Assembly (NCBI RefSeq): GCF_000300815.1 | Contig: NZ_AMRX01000008.1 | Span: forward strand, 705,524 to 769,523 | Length of the DNA stretch: 64,000 bases | DNA from: Gayadomonas joobiniege G7 | GTDB taxonomy: Bacteria > Pseudomonadota > Gammaproteobacteria > Enterobacterales > Alteromonadaceae | Direction: 5' to 3' | Shown: in pieces, positions 31,776 to 41,602 of the stretch | Layout: every line of letters begins with the position of its first letter | Numbering within the stretch: position 1 is the stretch's first letter | Translations under genes and position numbers: made by a program | Notes under the pieces: model-generated | Database searches by the model: none | What the model was told of the DNA's origin: nothing | What the model saw: only the letters and a program-made list of their open reading frames with translations

Positions 31776-31815
31776 GTCAGCTATTGTTAAGAAGCATTTT
31801 TTGTGAGGCTGAGAT

Positions 31816-32973
31816 ATGAATAAAAGTGAATTGCCTGATCCTTTTGAACAAGCACGAGTTGAGTCGGGTGTCGGTTATATGAATGATCAAGATGACCCTG
31901 TGCAAATTTTATTGCGCTTAAAAGATGTTCGAAAATCGGCTCACAATTGGAAAACATTTCAATCCGGTGCCAAACCCGGCCGTATCGTAGTGCCGTCTGA
32001 AGTGAATATTAGAGAGACACGGCAAATTCCTTTTGAAGTTGATCCGCCTGAGCACGGTGGTTTTAGAAAACTATTGGACCCTTGGTTTAAACGACCACTC
32101 AATGATGACTACCAACAAAAACTGCAAGCGCAAATTGATGAGCTACTGGATGAGGTTTTAAATAAAGACTCGGTTGAAACCGTCTCTGAGTTTTCACTTA
32201 AATTACAATCACGTGCGCTTACTTTATTATTAAACACCCCGTATGAAGAATCAGAGGTTTGGATTGGCTGGGGCACCCATGTATTTAGAAGTGAAGGGGT
32301 TGCTTTGGATGGTGATAAAGCCAATATTCTGTACGATTATATTGACGAACAGATTGAACGCGCCGCGGCAAAGCCAGGCGATGACTTATATTCGGTGTTA
32401 TTAAACTCAGAAGTCAACGGCAAAAAATTAACTAAAGAAGAAGTTAAGGGCGTAATGATACTGACCTTTGCCGGTGGCCGAGACACAGTCATTAATGCGG
32501 TCACTAACTCAATTGCCTATTTTGGCGAGCATCCTGAATCACTCGCGCGTTTAAAAGCTGAACCTGAAATTACCGGCAAAGCGGTTGAAGAACTGATCCG
32601 TTATTTTGCGCCACTGACTCATATGGGGCGCGTCGCGACCCAAGATACCCAAGTGTGTGAGCATGCGGTTAAAGCAGATACCAGAGTGTCTTTATGTTGG
32701 GCTTCAGCGAACCGAGATGCAAGTGTGTTCGAAAAACCAAATGAAGTTGTTTTAGACCGAAAAGTGAACCCGCATATTAGTTTTGGTTTTGGTACACATA
32801 ACTGTTTGGGCGCAACCCATGCCAGAACCATAATGAATTTATTATTAAAGAGTTTGGCACAAAAAGTGAGCTCAATTGAAATTTTAGAGTGCAAAGAAAA
32901 TATTGAAGATCTTGAGCAGTTCAAGCGAAAAGTCGGTTTTGATAGTTTAACTGTTAAATTTAAGAACGCATAA
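31816..32973 (+). CDS. Cytochrome P450, probable 6-O-methyl-galactose demethylase (CYP236-like)
   Basis: A 385-residue soluble bacterial P450. The haem-ligand Cys330 is in 'SFGFGTHNCLGATHA', the I-helix oxygen-activation motif is AGGRDT (in 'LTFAGGRDTVINAV'), and the ExxR motif is EELIR in 'AVEELIRYFAPLTHMGR'. It is followed 12 bp later by a ferredoxin gene and then a ferredoxin reductase gene, a complete three-component monooxygenase. In marine algal degraders this trio, near sulfatases and galactosidases, oxidatively removes the methyl group of 6-O-methyl-D-galactose from porphyran, giving galactose and formaldehyde. The specificity is inferred from this context and overall resemblance; another methylated or hydrophobic substrate cannot be excluded. 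Confidence 0.85.
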   Translation: MNKSELPDPFEQARVESGVGYMNDQDDPVQILLRLKDVRKSAHNWKTFQSGAKPGRIVVPSEVNIRETRQIPFEVDPPEHGGFRKLLDPWFKRPLNDDYQQKLQAQIDELLDEVLNKDSVETVSEFSLKLQSRALTLLLNTPYEESEVWIGWGTHVFRSEGVALDGDKANILYDYIDEQIERAAAKPGDDLYSVLLNSEVNGKKLTKEEVKGVMILTFAGGRDTVINAVTNSIAYFGEHPESLARLKAEPEITGKAVEELIRYFAPLTHMGRVATQDTQVCEHAVKADTRVSLCWASANRDASVFEKPNEVVLDRKVNPHISFGFGTHNCLGATHARTIMNLLLKSLAQKVSSIEILECKENIEDLEQFKRKVGFDSLTVKFKNA

Positions 32974-32985
32974 GAGGATATTAAA

Positions 32986-33294
32986 ATGGCAAAAGTTACT
33001 TTTATTACGGCAGATGATGAACAAATCACTTTAGAAGGAGATTCAGGTTCGGTAATGGAACTGGCAGTACAAAATGATGTGGCTGGTATTGATGGTGATT
33101 GTGGTGGCGTTTGCTCATGCGCAACTTGTCATGTTCATGTAGCGCCAGAACATTTGGCAAAAGTGGGTAGTGCCAGTGAAATCGAGCAAGATATGTTAGA
33201 GCTAGATGATAATGCAAACGAGTATAGCCGTTTGTGTTGCCAAATTGAGCTGAACGAGCAAATTGATGGCGTGATTTTACGCGTTGCACAATAA
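32986..33294 (+). CDS. 2Fe-2S ferredoxin, P450 redox partner
   Basis: A 102-residue adrenodoxin/putidaredoxin-type ferredoxin. The cluster ligands are Cys39, Cys45 and Cys48 (C-x5-C-x2-C in 'GDCGGVCSCATCHVHV') and Cys85 in 'SRLCCQIELNE'. It carries electrons from the reductase encoded 18 bp downstream to the P450 encoded 12 bp upstream. The extra Cys43 and Cys84 next to ligand positions are noteworthy but not unusual. GAGGATATT precedes the start codon. Confidence 0.95.
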   Translation: MAKVTFITADDEQITLEGDSGSVMELAVQNDVAGIDGDCGGVCSCATCHVHVAPEHLAKVGSASEIEQDMLELDDNANEYSRLCCQIELNEQIDGVILRVAQ

Positions 33295-33312
33295 GTTAAA
33301 ATAGGATCTACG

Positions 33313-34563
33313 ATGACAACGAAAAATCAACAAACCTGTGTGGTAATTGGTGCCAGTCATGGCGGAGTGAACTTTGCGTTTGCGCTTCGTAAAGAAGGTT
33401 GGCAAGGTGACATTATTTTGTTTGATGTAGATCCGGTTTTGCCATATCACAGACCGCCGTTGTCAAAAGCTTATTTAAGCAGCTCTGATAAGATAGAAAA
33501 GCATGCTTTAAAAGCCGAAGAAGCCTACCAAAAAAATGATATTCAACTTCGCCTAGGTGTGCGTGTTGCAGCGATTAACCGAAGCGAACAATCAGTTACC
33601 TTGGATAATGGTCAGGTGCAAAATTACGACAAATTGGTGATTGCCAGTGGTGCTAGGCCGTTAATGCCGCCGATTGAAGGTATGCAAACGGTTAATCATT
33701 TATATCCGCTGCGTACGGCCGCAGATGTAGAAAATATCCGCAATGCCTTTTTACAAAGTCGACGAAAAAAAGTGGTTGTGATTGGCGGCGGTTATATTGG
33801 ACTTGAAACCGCAGCTTCATTAAACAAGATGGGGGCTGAGGTGACTGTGTTAGAGCGGGAATCTCGTTTATTGGCTCGTGTAACCGCACCTTATATGTCG
33901 GATTATTTTAAACACTTGCATGAGTCGCAGGGTGTTTCAGTTTGCACTGGGCAAAATGTTACCAAGATAGAAACTGAGAACAATAATAATCGAGTGATTT
34001 GTGCAGACGGAAAAGCATTTGATGCAGATGTGATCATTGTAGGGGTTGGCATTCGTGTTAATTTAGAGTTGGCGGAAGACGCAGGTTTGAAAATTGAAAA
34101 CGGTATTTCTGTTGATGAAACTGCTTGTACAACTGATGAAAATATCTACGCGATTGGCGATTGTAGTTGGTTTTTCAATCAACATTATCAAACTCATATT
34201 CGCCTTGAGTCTGTGCAAAATGCGGTTGATCAAGCAAAAGTTGCGGCTAAGGCCATTGTTGGTAAAACGGTCAGCTACGACGCGCTGCCTTGGTTTTGGT
34301 CAGATCAGTACGATGTTAAGTTGCAAATGGTAGGTTTATCAACCGGATATGATGACTTTGTGGTGCGCAACGAAAAAGATAGCAAAAACAAGTTTTCGGT
34401 TTGGTATTTTAACGGCGACAGGCTACTGTCAGTGGATGCTGTGAACAACGCTAAAGCTTACGTGCTGGCAACTAAACTCATCAAGTCGGGTGCCATAATT
34501 GATAAGGGTAAGCTCGCTGACCCGGACGTTGAATTTAAAACCGAAAATTTACTTATAAACTAA
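33313..34563 (+). CDS. NAD(P)H:ferredoxin reductase (FAD), P450 redox partner
   Basis: A 416-residue FAD-dependent pyridine nucleotide-disulfide reductase family member of the putidaredoxin-reductase type. The N-terminal FAD fingerprint is 'VVIGASHGGVNFAFALRKEG', with 'YHRPPLSKAYLS' following. The NAD(P) fingerprint 'VVVIGGGYIGLETAASLNKM' is in the middle, and a second FAD motif ('IYAIGDCSWF') lies near residue 285. It passes electrons from NAD(P)H to the [2Fe-2S] ferredoxin. It is the third gene of the P450 operon. Confidence 0.95.
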   Translation: MTTKNQQTCVVIGASHGGVNFAFALRKEGWQGDIILFDVDPVLPYHRPPLSKAYLSSSDKIEKHALKAEEAYQKNDIQLRLGVRVAAINRSEQSVTLDNGQVQNYDKLVIASGARPLMPPIEGMQTVNHLYPLRTAADVENIRNAFLQSRRKKVVVIGGGYIGLETAASLNKMGAEVTVLERESRLLARVTAPYMSDYFKHLHESQGVSVCTGQNVTKIETENNNNRVICADGKAFDADVIIVGVGIRVNLELAEDAGLKIENGISVDETACTTDENIYAIGDCSWFFNQHYQTHIRLESVQNAVDQAKVAAKAIVGKTVSYDALPWFWSDQYDVKLQMVGLSTGYDDFVVRNEKDSKNKFSVWYFNGDRLLSVDAVNNAKAYVLATKLIKSGAIIDKGKLADPDVEFKTENLLIN

Positions 34564-34596
34564 AATATAAATATTTGAGTATTTTTTAAAGAATCA

Positions 34597-34623
34597 TTGT
34601 CAATTGTTTACTTTGGATACAAT
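34597..34623 (+). promoter_or_regulatory. Putative promoter of the lipoprotein sulfatase gene
   Basis: TTGTCA (34597-34602) and TACAAT (34618-34623) are separated by 15 bp, slightly short. A 10-bp palindrome AGTTATAACT at 34624-34633 lies right after the -10, where an operator would sit. This suggests the gene has its own promoter and is not simply read through from the P450 operon. Confidence 0.35.
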
Positions 34624-34671
34624 AGTTATAACTGTATTTTAAAAACCAACTAAACAATAAAGTAGAGCAAT

Positions 34672-36609
34672 ATGATTTTTAAAAATAAAAACCTCAAATT
34701 AAATATAGGCCTCACAGCCTTAGCTGTCATTAGCATCTTGGGTTGCTCTAATGCAACCCAAAACACCCGCTCTTCATATTCTGCAAGCGATACCAGCCTT
34801 GATAGCAGTGCTATGCAGCAAGCTAAACCAGCGCCAGAACGCAAGGTGAAACCTAATATTCTTTGGATTTTAACTGATGATCAGAGGGCTGATTCAATTG
34901 CAGCGGTCAATAAAGCGTTGCGAGGCACGCCCGAAAGTGAACTAGGTTATGTTGAATCGCCCAATTTAGATGCATTAGCAGAAGAAGGCGTTTTGTTTCC
35001 ACTGGCTTACAATCAGTCGCCCGGTTGCTCTCCCTCTCGCTATTCAATGGCCACTGGTCAGTATCCTCATCATAGCGGACGTTATGGTTTTGAATATTCT
35101 CACCGCCAAAATGAGCATGCAAAGCCGACCATCCCTGAAGTATTGCGTGCCAACGGATATCAAACTATGTTGGCTGGTAAAGCAGGTTTACGTATTAAAA
35201 ACGCGCCAAATAAAGGGGGAAGCCCATTAATTTATGATCACGAAGTTGAACGCTATGCACTAGAGCGAGCTGGCATAGGTGATTGGGGAAAAAAAGTTGT
35301 GACCAACTGGGAAACGAGAAAAACAGTCTCTATCACAGAAAACTTATATTTTCCCGACGGTTCTGTTGATGCTTTTGTTTATTTCAAAGATGGAAAATAT
35401 CTAAATAAAGCAAACCCAGTTGATAAAAAGCTCGATATTATTCGTTCATATACGCGTAATTCAGAAACTTTGATCGTTGCTGGAGAAAGCCCGATGCCAG
35501 AAGATAAAACTTTGGACGGTCGTATTTTAGAAGCGTTTCAAAACTACTTGGCTAACGCGAATCAAACATATACTTCAATGTTGGGTGATAAAATTGTTGG
35601 TCCAAAAGACGATAACCCTGTGATGATTAGTTTAAGTTTCCATTTTCCTCATACACCTGTTTTGCCACCCAAAAGTTTTCAAGACAGGTTTGAACAGTTC
35701 GATTATAAGATCCCTGAGTTTTCTAAAGAAGAGTTAGCTAAATTGCCACCGCAACTGGTTAAACTCTATAAGATCATGCAGATTGATGGGTTAACAAAAG
35801 CCGAAAAATTACGAACGATACAGGATTATTATGCGTTTACAGCTTATGGTGATCGCTTAATTGGTAAAGCTATTGCAGACTTTAAAGCATATAACGAACG
35901 AGTAAATCGGCCTTATTTGATTATTGCTACCGTTGGTGATCATGGTTGGCACCTAGGTGAACAGGGGATTGAAGCTAAGTTTGCACCTTGGAATAAATCA
36001 AATCATGGTGCCATGATAGTGGTCGACTCATCAGGTGAGTACTTTCCTAAAAATACAGTTCATAAAGAATTTGTTGAGTATGTAGATATAGCGCCAACTA
36101 TTTATGCAGCCGCTGGGGTTGATGTGAATAACTCGCTACCCCATTTAGATGGTTTTGATTTATCTGATGTCATCCGCAAGCCTGAATTAAAGCGCGACTA
36201 TGTGCTGGGTGAGATGAATCAAATAATTGGTGATAGAGCTTATCTACGTTCAAAACGTTTTGGTTTTTCAATGAAAGTACGCCCAAAAAATGGCAAACCG
36301 GGTGAAACACATAAACCAGGTGAAAATATTGATTGGGCGTTGAATGCTTCAAATAAAGAAGTAGAGCTCGCCCTATATGATATGAAGTGTGATCCGAACG
36401 AGCGAAATAATGTGGCTTATGACCCTGCTTATCGTGAAATAGCCGAAATTTTACGGAAGAAAGCGCAAAATATCTTTTTAGGTGATGGCCGCTTAGAAAT
36501 CGATTGGAAAAAAGACAACATCAGCCATGTTTCAAATTTTGCACCTGGTGCACATGATCGTAGATTAGACGAATTAGCGGGTATTAAATTGCCTAGCTGT
36601 ATGAATTAA
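34672..36609 (+). CDS. Lipoprotein S1-family sulfatase
   Basis: A 645-residue sulfatase anchored by a lipoprotein signal (ILGC, Cys25). The metal-binding 'WILTDDQRADS' is followed by the canonical maturation motif CSPSR with Cys119 in 'NQSPGCSPSRYSMATGQYPH', and the late 'VGDHGWHLGEQ' supplies further active-site residues. 'HFPHTPVLPP' matches choline- or iduronate-sulfatase-like branches. It lies directly after the P450 demethylase trio, suggesting that demethylation and desulfation act on the same polysaccharide. The exact subfamily and sulfate position are unknown. Confidence 0.93.
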   Translation: MIFKNKNLKLNIGLTALAVISILGCSNATQNTRSSYSASDTSLDSSAMQQAKPAPERKVKPNILWILTDDQRADSIAAVNKALRGTPESELGYVESPNLDALAEEGVLFPLAYNQSPGCSPSRYSMATGQYPHHSGRYGFEYSHRQNEHAKPTIPEVLRANGYQTMLAGKAGLRIKNAPNKGGSPLIYDHEVERYALERAGIGDWGKKVVTNWETRKTVSITENLYFPDGSVDAFVYFKDGKYLNKANPVDKKLDIIRSYTRNSETLIVAGESPMPEDKTLDGRILEAFQNYLANANQTYTSMLGDKIVGPKDDNPVMISLSFHFPHTPVLPPKSFQDRFEQFDYKIPEFSKEELAKLPPQLVKLYKIMQIDGLTKAEKLRTIQDYYAFTAYGDRLIGKAIADFKAYNERVNRPYLIIATVGDHGWHLGEQGIEAKFAPWNKSNHGAMIVVDSSGEYFPKNTVHKEFVEYVDIAPTIYAAAGVDVNNSLPHLDGFDLSDVIRKPELKRDYVLGEMNQIIGDRAYLRSKRFGFSMKVRPKNGKPGETHKPGENIDWALNASNKEVELALYDMKCDPNERNNVAYDPAYREIAEILRKKAQNIFLGDGRLEIDWKKDNISHVSNFAPGAHDRRLDELAGIKLPSCMN

Positions 36610-36629
36610 TAATTAACACCTGTGAGCTT

Positions 36630-36658
36630 AGAATACTTGCCGTCATGGCAAGTATTCT
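36630..36658 (+). terminator. Strong hairpin after the lipoprotein sulfatase gene
   Basis: AGAATACTTGCC (36630-36641) pairs perfectly over 12 bp with GGCAAGTATTCT (36647-36658) around a GTCAT loop, 21 bp after the stop codon. A T-run is missing, so it may be a terminator or an mRNA-stabilising stem. Confidence 0.6.
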
Positions 36659-36801
36659 GGACCTTAAAAATCAAAGTTAAATATTATACCAAAATAGATA
36701 TATTTAACACTTGTTGTAAGCCTTGCCTTTTTTCTAAACTAAATCCAATCAAATACTAACATGAATGTTACAGATGTAGCAGGTCGTCAGGTTTATTTAT
36801 T

Positions 36802-38283
36802 ATGTATCTATTAGGGTTGGATATAGGGAGTTCGTCAACTAAAGCGAGCATCCTGGATAGTCAGAGTGGTCAATGTATTGCTTCCACCCATTATCCGAAA
36901 ACTGAATTGAGTATTACGTCGGAACAGGCAGGTTTTGCCGAGCAAGATCCAGAAGTTTGGTGGCAGTGCGTGCAAGCGGCTTGCAAGGCGCTGTTTGCAT
37001 TGGATCATGTGGATGCCAGCTTAATAAAAGCGATAGGTATATCGTATCAAATGCATGGTTTGGTTTGTGTTGATAAGGCGCAACAGGTCTTAAGACCTTC
37101 TATTATCTGGTGTGACAGTCGGGCAGTTAATATTGGCCAGCAGGCGTTTGCTCAATTAGGCGAGCAAAGATGTTTGCAAACCCTTTTAAACTCGCCAGGT
37201 AATTTTACCGCATCCAAACTTAAATGGGTTAAAGAAAACCAACCTGAGATATTTGAAAAAATAGATAAGTTTATGCTCCCGGGTGATTTTATTGCCATGA
37301 AATTAACCGGCGAAGTGACGACGACAGCCTCAGGGCTAAGCGAAGGCACCTTATGGGATTTCGAAAAACAAGATATCGCTGAGCATTTAATGCAGCATTA
37401 CGGCTTTGATGCAAACTTAATCCCAACTATTGTGCCTAGTTTTGGTGCGCAAGGGCAAATATCGGCACAATCTGCCAATCTATTGGGATTATCGCCAGAT
37501 GTGCAAGTCTGTTATCGCGCAGGTGATCAACCGAATAATGCCCTGTCGCTTAATGTTATGCGTGATGGAGAAATCGCCGCAACCGCTGGAACGTCCGGTG
37601 TTATTTATGCGGTGACAGATAAAAATGCATACGACCCTAAATCAAGGGTTAATACTTTCAAACATGTTAGCGAACCCAGTCAAGCCGACAGCAACGGCGT
37701 TTTATTGTGTGTCAATGGGACTGGACGTTTATATAGCTGGATACGCAGTTTATTAGCAGAGACTGGGCAAAACCCAGACTATGAGTCTCTCAACACATTA
37801 GCGGCTGGGGTGCCCATTGGCAGCGAAGGGTTAGTTGTGCACCCTTTCGGTAATGGCGCTGAGCGTGTATTAGAAAACCAAAACCCGGGTGGTCAATTCC
37901 ATCATTTGGATTTTAACCGCCATCAACTTGGCCATCTAATGCGTGCGAGCCAAGAAGGCATAGTGTTCGCGCTTAAATATGGTTTTGATGTGTTGAAAAA
38001 CATGGGGGTTCAAGGTGAAGTGATCCGAGCCGGTAAAGGTAATATGTTTTTAAGCCCTGTTTTTCGTGAAGCGTTTGTCAATACTTGCCAAATCCCCGTC
38101 GAATTATATCAAACAGATGGTGCCGAAGGCGCCGCCCGAGGTGCTGGTTTGGGCTTAGGCGTTTTTAAAAATAGAGATGAAATGGTTGCCGGTCTTAAAC
38201 TTAACGAGTGTATTGAACCGGCAAGCGACAAAGTGGTCGCGTATCAAAATGCATATCAACAATGGTTAAATAAAATGGCTTAA
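36802..38283 (+). CDS. xylB: Xylulokinase
   Basis: A 493-residue FGGY carbohydrate kinase that phosphorylates D-xylulose to xylulose 5-phosphate. The N-terminal ATPase motif is 'YLLGLDIGSSSTKASILD'. The substrate region has 'GISYQMHGLVC' and 'IIWCDSRAV' as in XylB, and the C-terminal domain has 'TAGTSGVIYAV' and 'GAEGAARGAGLG'. The xylose isomerase gene follows 27 bp later, giving the two-step xylose route into the pentose phosphate pathway. No xylose regulator or transporter gene is adjacent, so control must be elsewhere. Confidence 0.96.
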   Translation: MYLLGLDIGSSSTKASILDSQSGQCIASTHYPKTELSITSEQAGFAEQDPEVWWQCVQAACKALFALDHVDASLIKAIGISYQMHGLVCVDKAQQVLRPSIIWCDSRAVNIGQQAFAQLGEQRCLQTLLNSPGNFTASKLKWVKENQPEIFEKIDKFMLPGDFIAMKLTGEVTTTASGLSEGTLWDFEKQDIAEHLMQHYGFDANLIPTIVPSFGAQGQISAQSANLLGLSPDVQVCYRAGDQPNNALSLNVMRDGEIAATAGTSGVIYAVTDKNAYDPKSRVNTFKHVSEPSQADSNGVLLCVNGTGRLYSWIRSLLAETGQNPDYESLNTLAAGVPIGSEGLVVHPFGNGAERVLENQNPGGQFHHLDFNRHQLGHLMRASQEGIVFALKYGFDVLKNMGVQGEVIRAGKGNMFLSPVFREAFVNTCQIPVELYQTDGAEGAARGAGLGLGVFKNRDEMVAGLKLNECIEPASDKVVAYQNAYQQWLNKMA

Positions 38284-38310
38284 CGCCAAGCGCACATTAC
38301 AGAGGTGATT

Positions 38311-39642
38311 ATGAGCATAATAACAGGTGATAAAGAGTTTTTTCCAACGGTTGGAAAGATCGAATATGAAGGTCGGGATTCGGATAATCCGTTTGCTTTT
38401 AAATGGTATGATGCGGATCGTGTGGTTGCTGGTAAAACATTAAAAGAATGGCTGAGATTTTCGGGTTGTTATTGGCATACTTTTTGTGGCAAAGGCCATG
38501 ATCCTTTTGGCCCGGGACCACAAAGATTTGCTTGGGATAATTATGCCGATGCTAAAGGTCGAGCAACTGCAAAAATGGACGCTGCGTTTGAATTTTTTAC
38601 TAAAATGGGCTTGGGTTATTATTGTTTTCACGACGTCGATCTAATTGACGAAGAAAACTCATCAGTTGAAGAATTTGGTAAAAAGCTAGATTTTATTACA
38701 GATTATGCTCAACAAAAACAACAGGCGTCTGGCATAAAACTCTTATGGGGTACGGCAAATCTTTTTTCTAACCCGAGATATATGAATGGTGCTGGTACCA
38801 ACCCGCATTTTCCAACACTGGCACGCGCGGCAGCCCAATTAAAGCTGGCTATCGACGCAACCATCAAACTTGGCGGCGAAAATTATGTATTTTGGGGCGG
38901 CCGTGAAGGCTATGTGACCTTATTAAATACAAATATGAAACAAGAGTTAGATAATTTTGCTCAGTGGTTACACACTGCAAAAGACTATGCGCGCAAGCAG
39001 GGTTTCACTGGTAACTTCTTTATTGAACCAAAACCAATGGAGCCCACTAAACATCAATATGATTTTGATACAGCAACAGTTGCTCATTTTGTAAACAAAT
39101 ATGGCTTGCAAGATGACTTTAAAGTAAATATCGAAGTTAACCACGCAACTTTAGCAAATCATACTTTCCAGCATGAGTTGCAAGTGGCAGCTGATAATAA
39201 CATGTTAGGATCTATAGATGCCAACCGTGGTGATTATCAAAACGCTTGGGATACTGACCAATTCCCAAATAACATTAACGAAGCGGTTGAAGCTATGTTG
39301 GTTTATTTAGAAGCCGGTGGGTTGCAAGGTGGTGGAGTGAATTTTGATGCTAAAACGCGTCGTGAATCAACCGATATGGAAGATATCTTTTTGGGTCATA
39401 TTGGTGGCATGGATACGTTTGCTCGAGGTTTGATTATTGCTGATGAAATTTTAAATAAATCGGACTATAAAAAATTACGAGAAGCGCGCTATGCGACTTT
39501 CCAAAGCGGACAAGGCAAGGCTTTTACTGAAGGTAAATTAGATTTAGCTGAACTTGCTAAAATTGGTATTGAAGTGGGTGAACCAGAGCAAATATCTGGC
39601 AAACAGGAACTATTTGAAAATATCATTAACCGCTACATTTAA
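38311..39642 (+). CDS. xylA: Xylose isomerase
   Basis: A 443-residue enzyme, close to E. coli XylA in length, converting D-xylose to D-xylulose. I chose the ATG at 38311, preceded by AGAGGTG; an in-frame GTG at 38305 lies inside that site. The catalytic His107 is in '[13 protein letters not shown]'. Other family motifs are '[17 protein letters not shown]', '[18 protein letters not shown]' and 'GSIDANRGD' for metal binding. It is an operon partner of xylB. A hairpin terminator follows. Confidence 0.97.
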   Translation: MSIITGDKEFFPTVGKIEYEGRDSDNPFAFKWYDADRVVAGKTLKEWLRFSGCYWHTFCGKGHDPFGPGPQRFAWDNYADAKGRATAKMDAAFEFFTKMGLGYYCFHDVDLIDEENSSVEEFGKKLDFITDYAQQKQQASGIKLLWGTANLFSNPRYMNGAGTNPHFPTLARAAAQLKLAIDATIKLGGENYVFWGGREGYVTLLNTNMKQELDNFAQWLHTAKDYARKQGFTGNFFIEPKPMEPTKHQYDFDTATVAHFVNKYGLQDDFKVNIEVNHATLANHTFQHELQVAADNNMLGSIDANRGDYQNAWDTDQFPNNINEAVEAMLVYLEAGGLQGGGVNFDAKTRRESTDMEDIFLGHIGGMDTFARGLIIADEILNKSDYKKLREARYATFQSGQGKAFTEGKLDLAELAKIGIEVGEPEQISGKQELFENIINRYI

Positions 39643-39654
39643 GACTCTCCAAAG

Positions 39655-39688
39655 CAGGCTATCCGGTTATTGGTTAGCCTGTCTTTCC
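39655..39688 (+). terminator. Terminator-like hairpin after xylA
   Basis: CAGGCTA (39655-39661) pairs with TAGCCTG (39675-39681), followed by the pyrimidine-rich TCTTTCCC. It lies 13 bp after the xylA stop. The loop is 13 nt, so the structure is modest. Confidence 0.5.
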
Positions 39689-39896
39689 CTCTCTGCAAAT
39701 TTTTAAACAACAATCGTTCATATACTATACTGCAACTGATCATACCGCTGTCAGTTAATATGTGCACCAGTTAACACTTTGGGTCTGCTTTGTCACAAAT
39801 TAATTTTTAAGATGATCATTTTAAATACACGGACGTAACAATACCGACGGCGTATCGCATGTGCGAGCGTTTAATAAAAGAGAATTGGAGATACTC

Positions 39897-41435
39897 ATGA
39901 AATATTCTATACCACTAATGTGTACCTTAGGTTTGACAGGCTGCGCGTTAGACTTTAATGACGATGATGATAAAGAGTTTGTTGAGTTCAACCCAAGCAT
40001 GACCTTTAATGTCGCCTTGTCGGGTAGTCAAGAAGTACCGGCAGTGATGACAGACGACACGGCAACAGCCAAAATAGAATATGATGAAGATGCAATGGAG
40101 TTTAGAGCGACGTTAGATGTTAGCAATGTTGAGGATTTCCAGGCGGCGCATATACATCAAGGTTATGTGGGCACGAACGGCGACGTCGCATTTGCGTTTG
40201 CAGAATCAGACTCCTCAGGTATATATCACATTGAAGCAACAGATATTGATCAAGCCGCTGTTGATGAATTAATGCAAGGGGGCTGGTACGTCAATGTTCA
40301 CACCGCAGACAATCCATCCGGTGAATTACGTGGTCAAGTTTTATCAGATAAATTCACTTTAATCACTTTCGAGCTCTCTGGCCACCAAGAAGTCCCTATG
40401 GTTGAAACTGATGCGATGGGGTATGGGTATGCAACCTTCAATCAAGATAACATGGCGTTAGATTTAAAAGTGAAAACCATGAATGCTGAAACGGCCAGCA
40501 TGGCACACATTCATACAGGCCGAATCGGCAGCAATGGCGACGTTTTAGTCGGTTTGTCGCAGGGGGCTGATGCGTCGGTTTGGATGACACCGGACAATAC
40601 AACGCTTGATCAAAGTACACTAGAGGTTCTGTTATCTGGGGGGCATTACGTAAATGTACATACGCCAGAAAATCCATCTGGCGAGATTAGAGGTCAGATA
40701 TTGACCGACAATATGGCGATTGTTACTTTCCCTCTGAGCGGCGATCAGTCAGTCCCTTCGGTTGATACAGATGCATCTGGTCAAGCTTACGCTTTAGTGA
40801 ATACAGATAACTATGATATTGAAGTTAAAGTCAATACCATGGGGGTGGATGATGCAACCGCCGCTCATATTCATGCTGGCCGAGTCGGTCAAACCGGTGA
40901 TGTTGTGGTGGGTTTGATGCAGTCTGGTGATGATGCCAATGTTTGGATGAGTGAATCTGATGCAAGCATTGATGAAAGCACATTCCAAACTCTGGTTTCA
41001 GGTGGACATTATGTTAACGTCCACACACCAGCACATCCTAGCGGTGAAATTCGCGGTCAGGTTCTGACCTCTAACTATACCCTGTTGACCTTTCCAATTG
41101 ATGGTGCTCAGCAAGAAACCCCAGTTACCACAGAAGCAATGGGTGATGGTTATGCGCTCATTAATATGCAAAACAACGAATTGGAATTAAGAGCAGTAAC
41201 CCAGGGTTTTGCAAGTACAGATCCAGCGACTATGGCGCATATTCACAGCGGAATTGCTGGCGTCAGCGGTCCTGTTGTAGTGTCATTAGAGCAGGACGCG
41301 AACGTTTGGACGACACCGGCAAATACTGTTTTAGAAAACGATGTTCTAAATCAACTGTTAGATGGTGGTCACTATGTAAATGTACATACCGCATTGTACC
41401 CAGCGGGTTTAATCCGAGGCCAGATCAGCGAATAG
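39897..41435 (+). CDS. Lipoprotein with four CHRD domains
   Basis: A 512-residue lipoprotein. I chose the ATG at 39897, preceded by GGAG 7 bases upstream, because it places the lipobox correctly (LTGC, Cys16); an in-frame GTG at 39861 does not. After an acidic Asp-rich linker come four CHRD-type repeats of about 120-125 residues. Each has a variant of 'SGSQEVPAV', 'MAHIHTGRIGSNGDVLV', 'GGHYVNVHTPENPSGEIRGQ' and a final I-L-T-type strand. The conserved His residues recur in every repeat. CHRD domains, first seen in chordin, have no settled bacterial role; a surface-exposed binding function is plausible. It is monocistronic, with a clear terminator. Confidence 0.92.
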   Translation: MKYSIPLMCTLGLTGCALDFNDDDDKEFVEFNPSMTFNVALSGSQEVPAVMTDDTATAKIEYDEDAMEFRATLDVSNVEDFQAAHIHQGYVGTNGDVAFAFAESDSSGIYHIEATDIDQAAVDELMQGGWYVNVHTADNPSGELRGQVLSDKFTLITFELSGHQEVPMVETDAMGYGYATFNQDNMALDLKVKTMNAETASMAHIHTGRIGSNGDVLVGLSQGADASVWMTPDNTTLDQSTLEVLLSGGHYVNVHTPENPSGEIRGQILTDNMAIVTFPLSGDQSVPSVDTDASGQAYALVNTDNYDIEVKVNTMGVDDATAAHIHAGRVGQTGDVVVGLMQSGDDANVWMSESDASIDESTFQTLVSGGHYVNVHTPAHPSGEIRGQVLTSNYTLLTFPIDGAQQETPVTTEAMGDGYALINMQNNELELRAVTQGFASTDPATMAHIHSGIAGVSGPVVVSLEQDANVWTTPANTVLENDVLNQLLDGGHYVNVHTALYPAGLIRGQISE

Positions 41436-41452
41436 GTCCACCTAATCGCATC

Positions 41453-41480
41453 AAGCCCATCCTTGTGATGGGCTTTTTTA
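41453..41480 (+). terminator. Rho-independent terminator of the CHRD lipoprotein gene
   Basis: AAGCCCATC (41453-41461) and GATGGGCTT (41467-41475) form a 9-bp stem with a CTTGT loop, followed directly by a T-run to 41479. It insulates the riboswitch operon from upstream transcription. Confidence 0.9.
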
Positions 41481-41551
41481 TTCTACTTAGCTAAACTTTG
41501 CTCTAGTCATACCATCACTGAAACTGGATCCCAAAAACTAAAGTTTAAAAC

Positions 41552-41581
41552 TTGCCAAATAGGTAAATGCTAAGATATATT
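41552..41581 (+). promoter_or_regulatory. Putative promoter of the riboswitch operon
   Basis: TTGCCA (41552-41557) and TATATT (41576-41581) are 18 bp apart. Transcription would begin near 41588, about 15 nt before the first riboswitch hairpin, so the leader starts just where the aptamer does. Confidence 0.5.
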
Positions 41582-41602
41582 GTTCTTTGATCATCTCACC
41601 TG

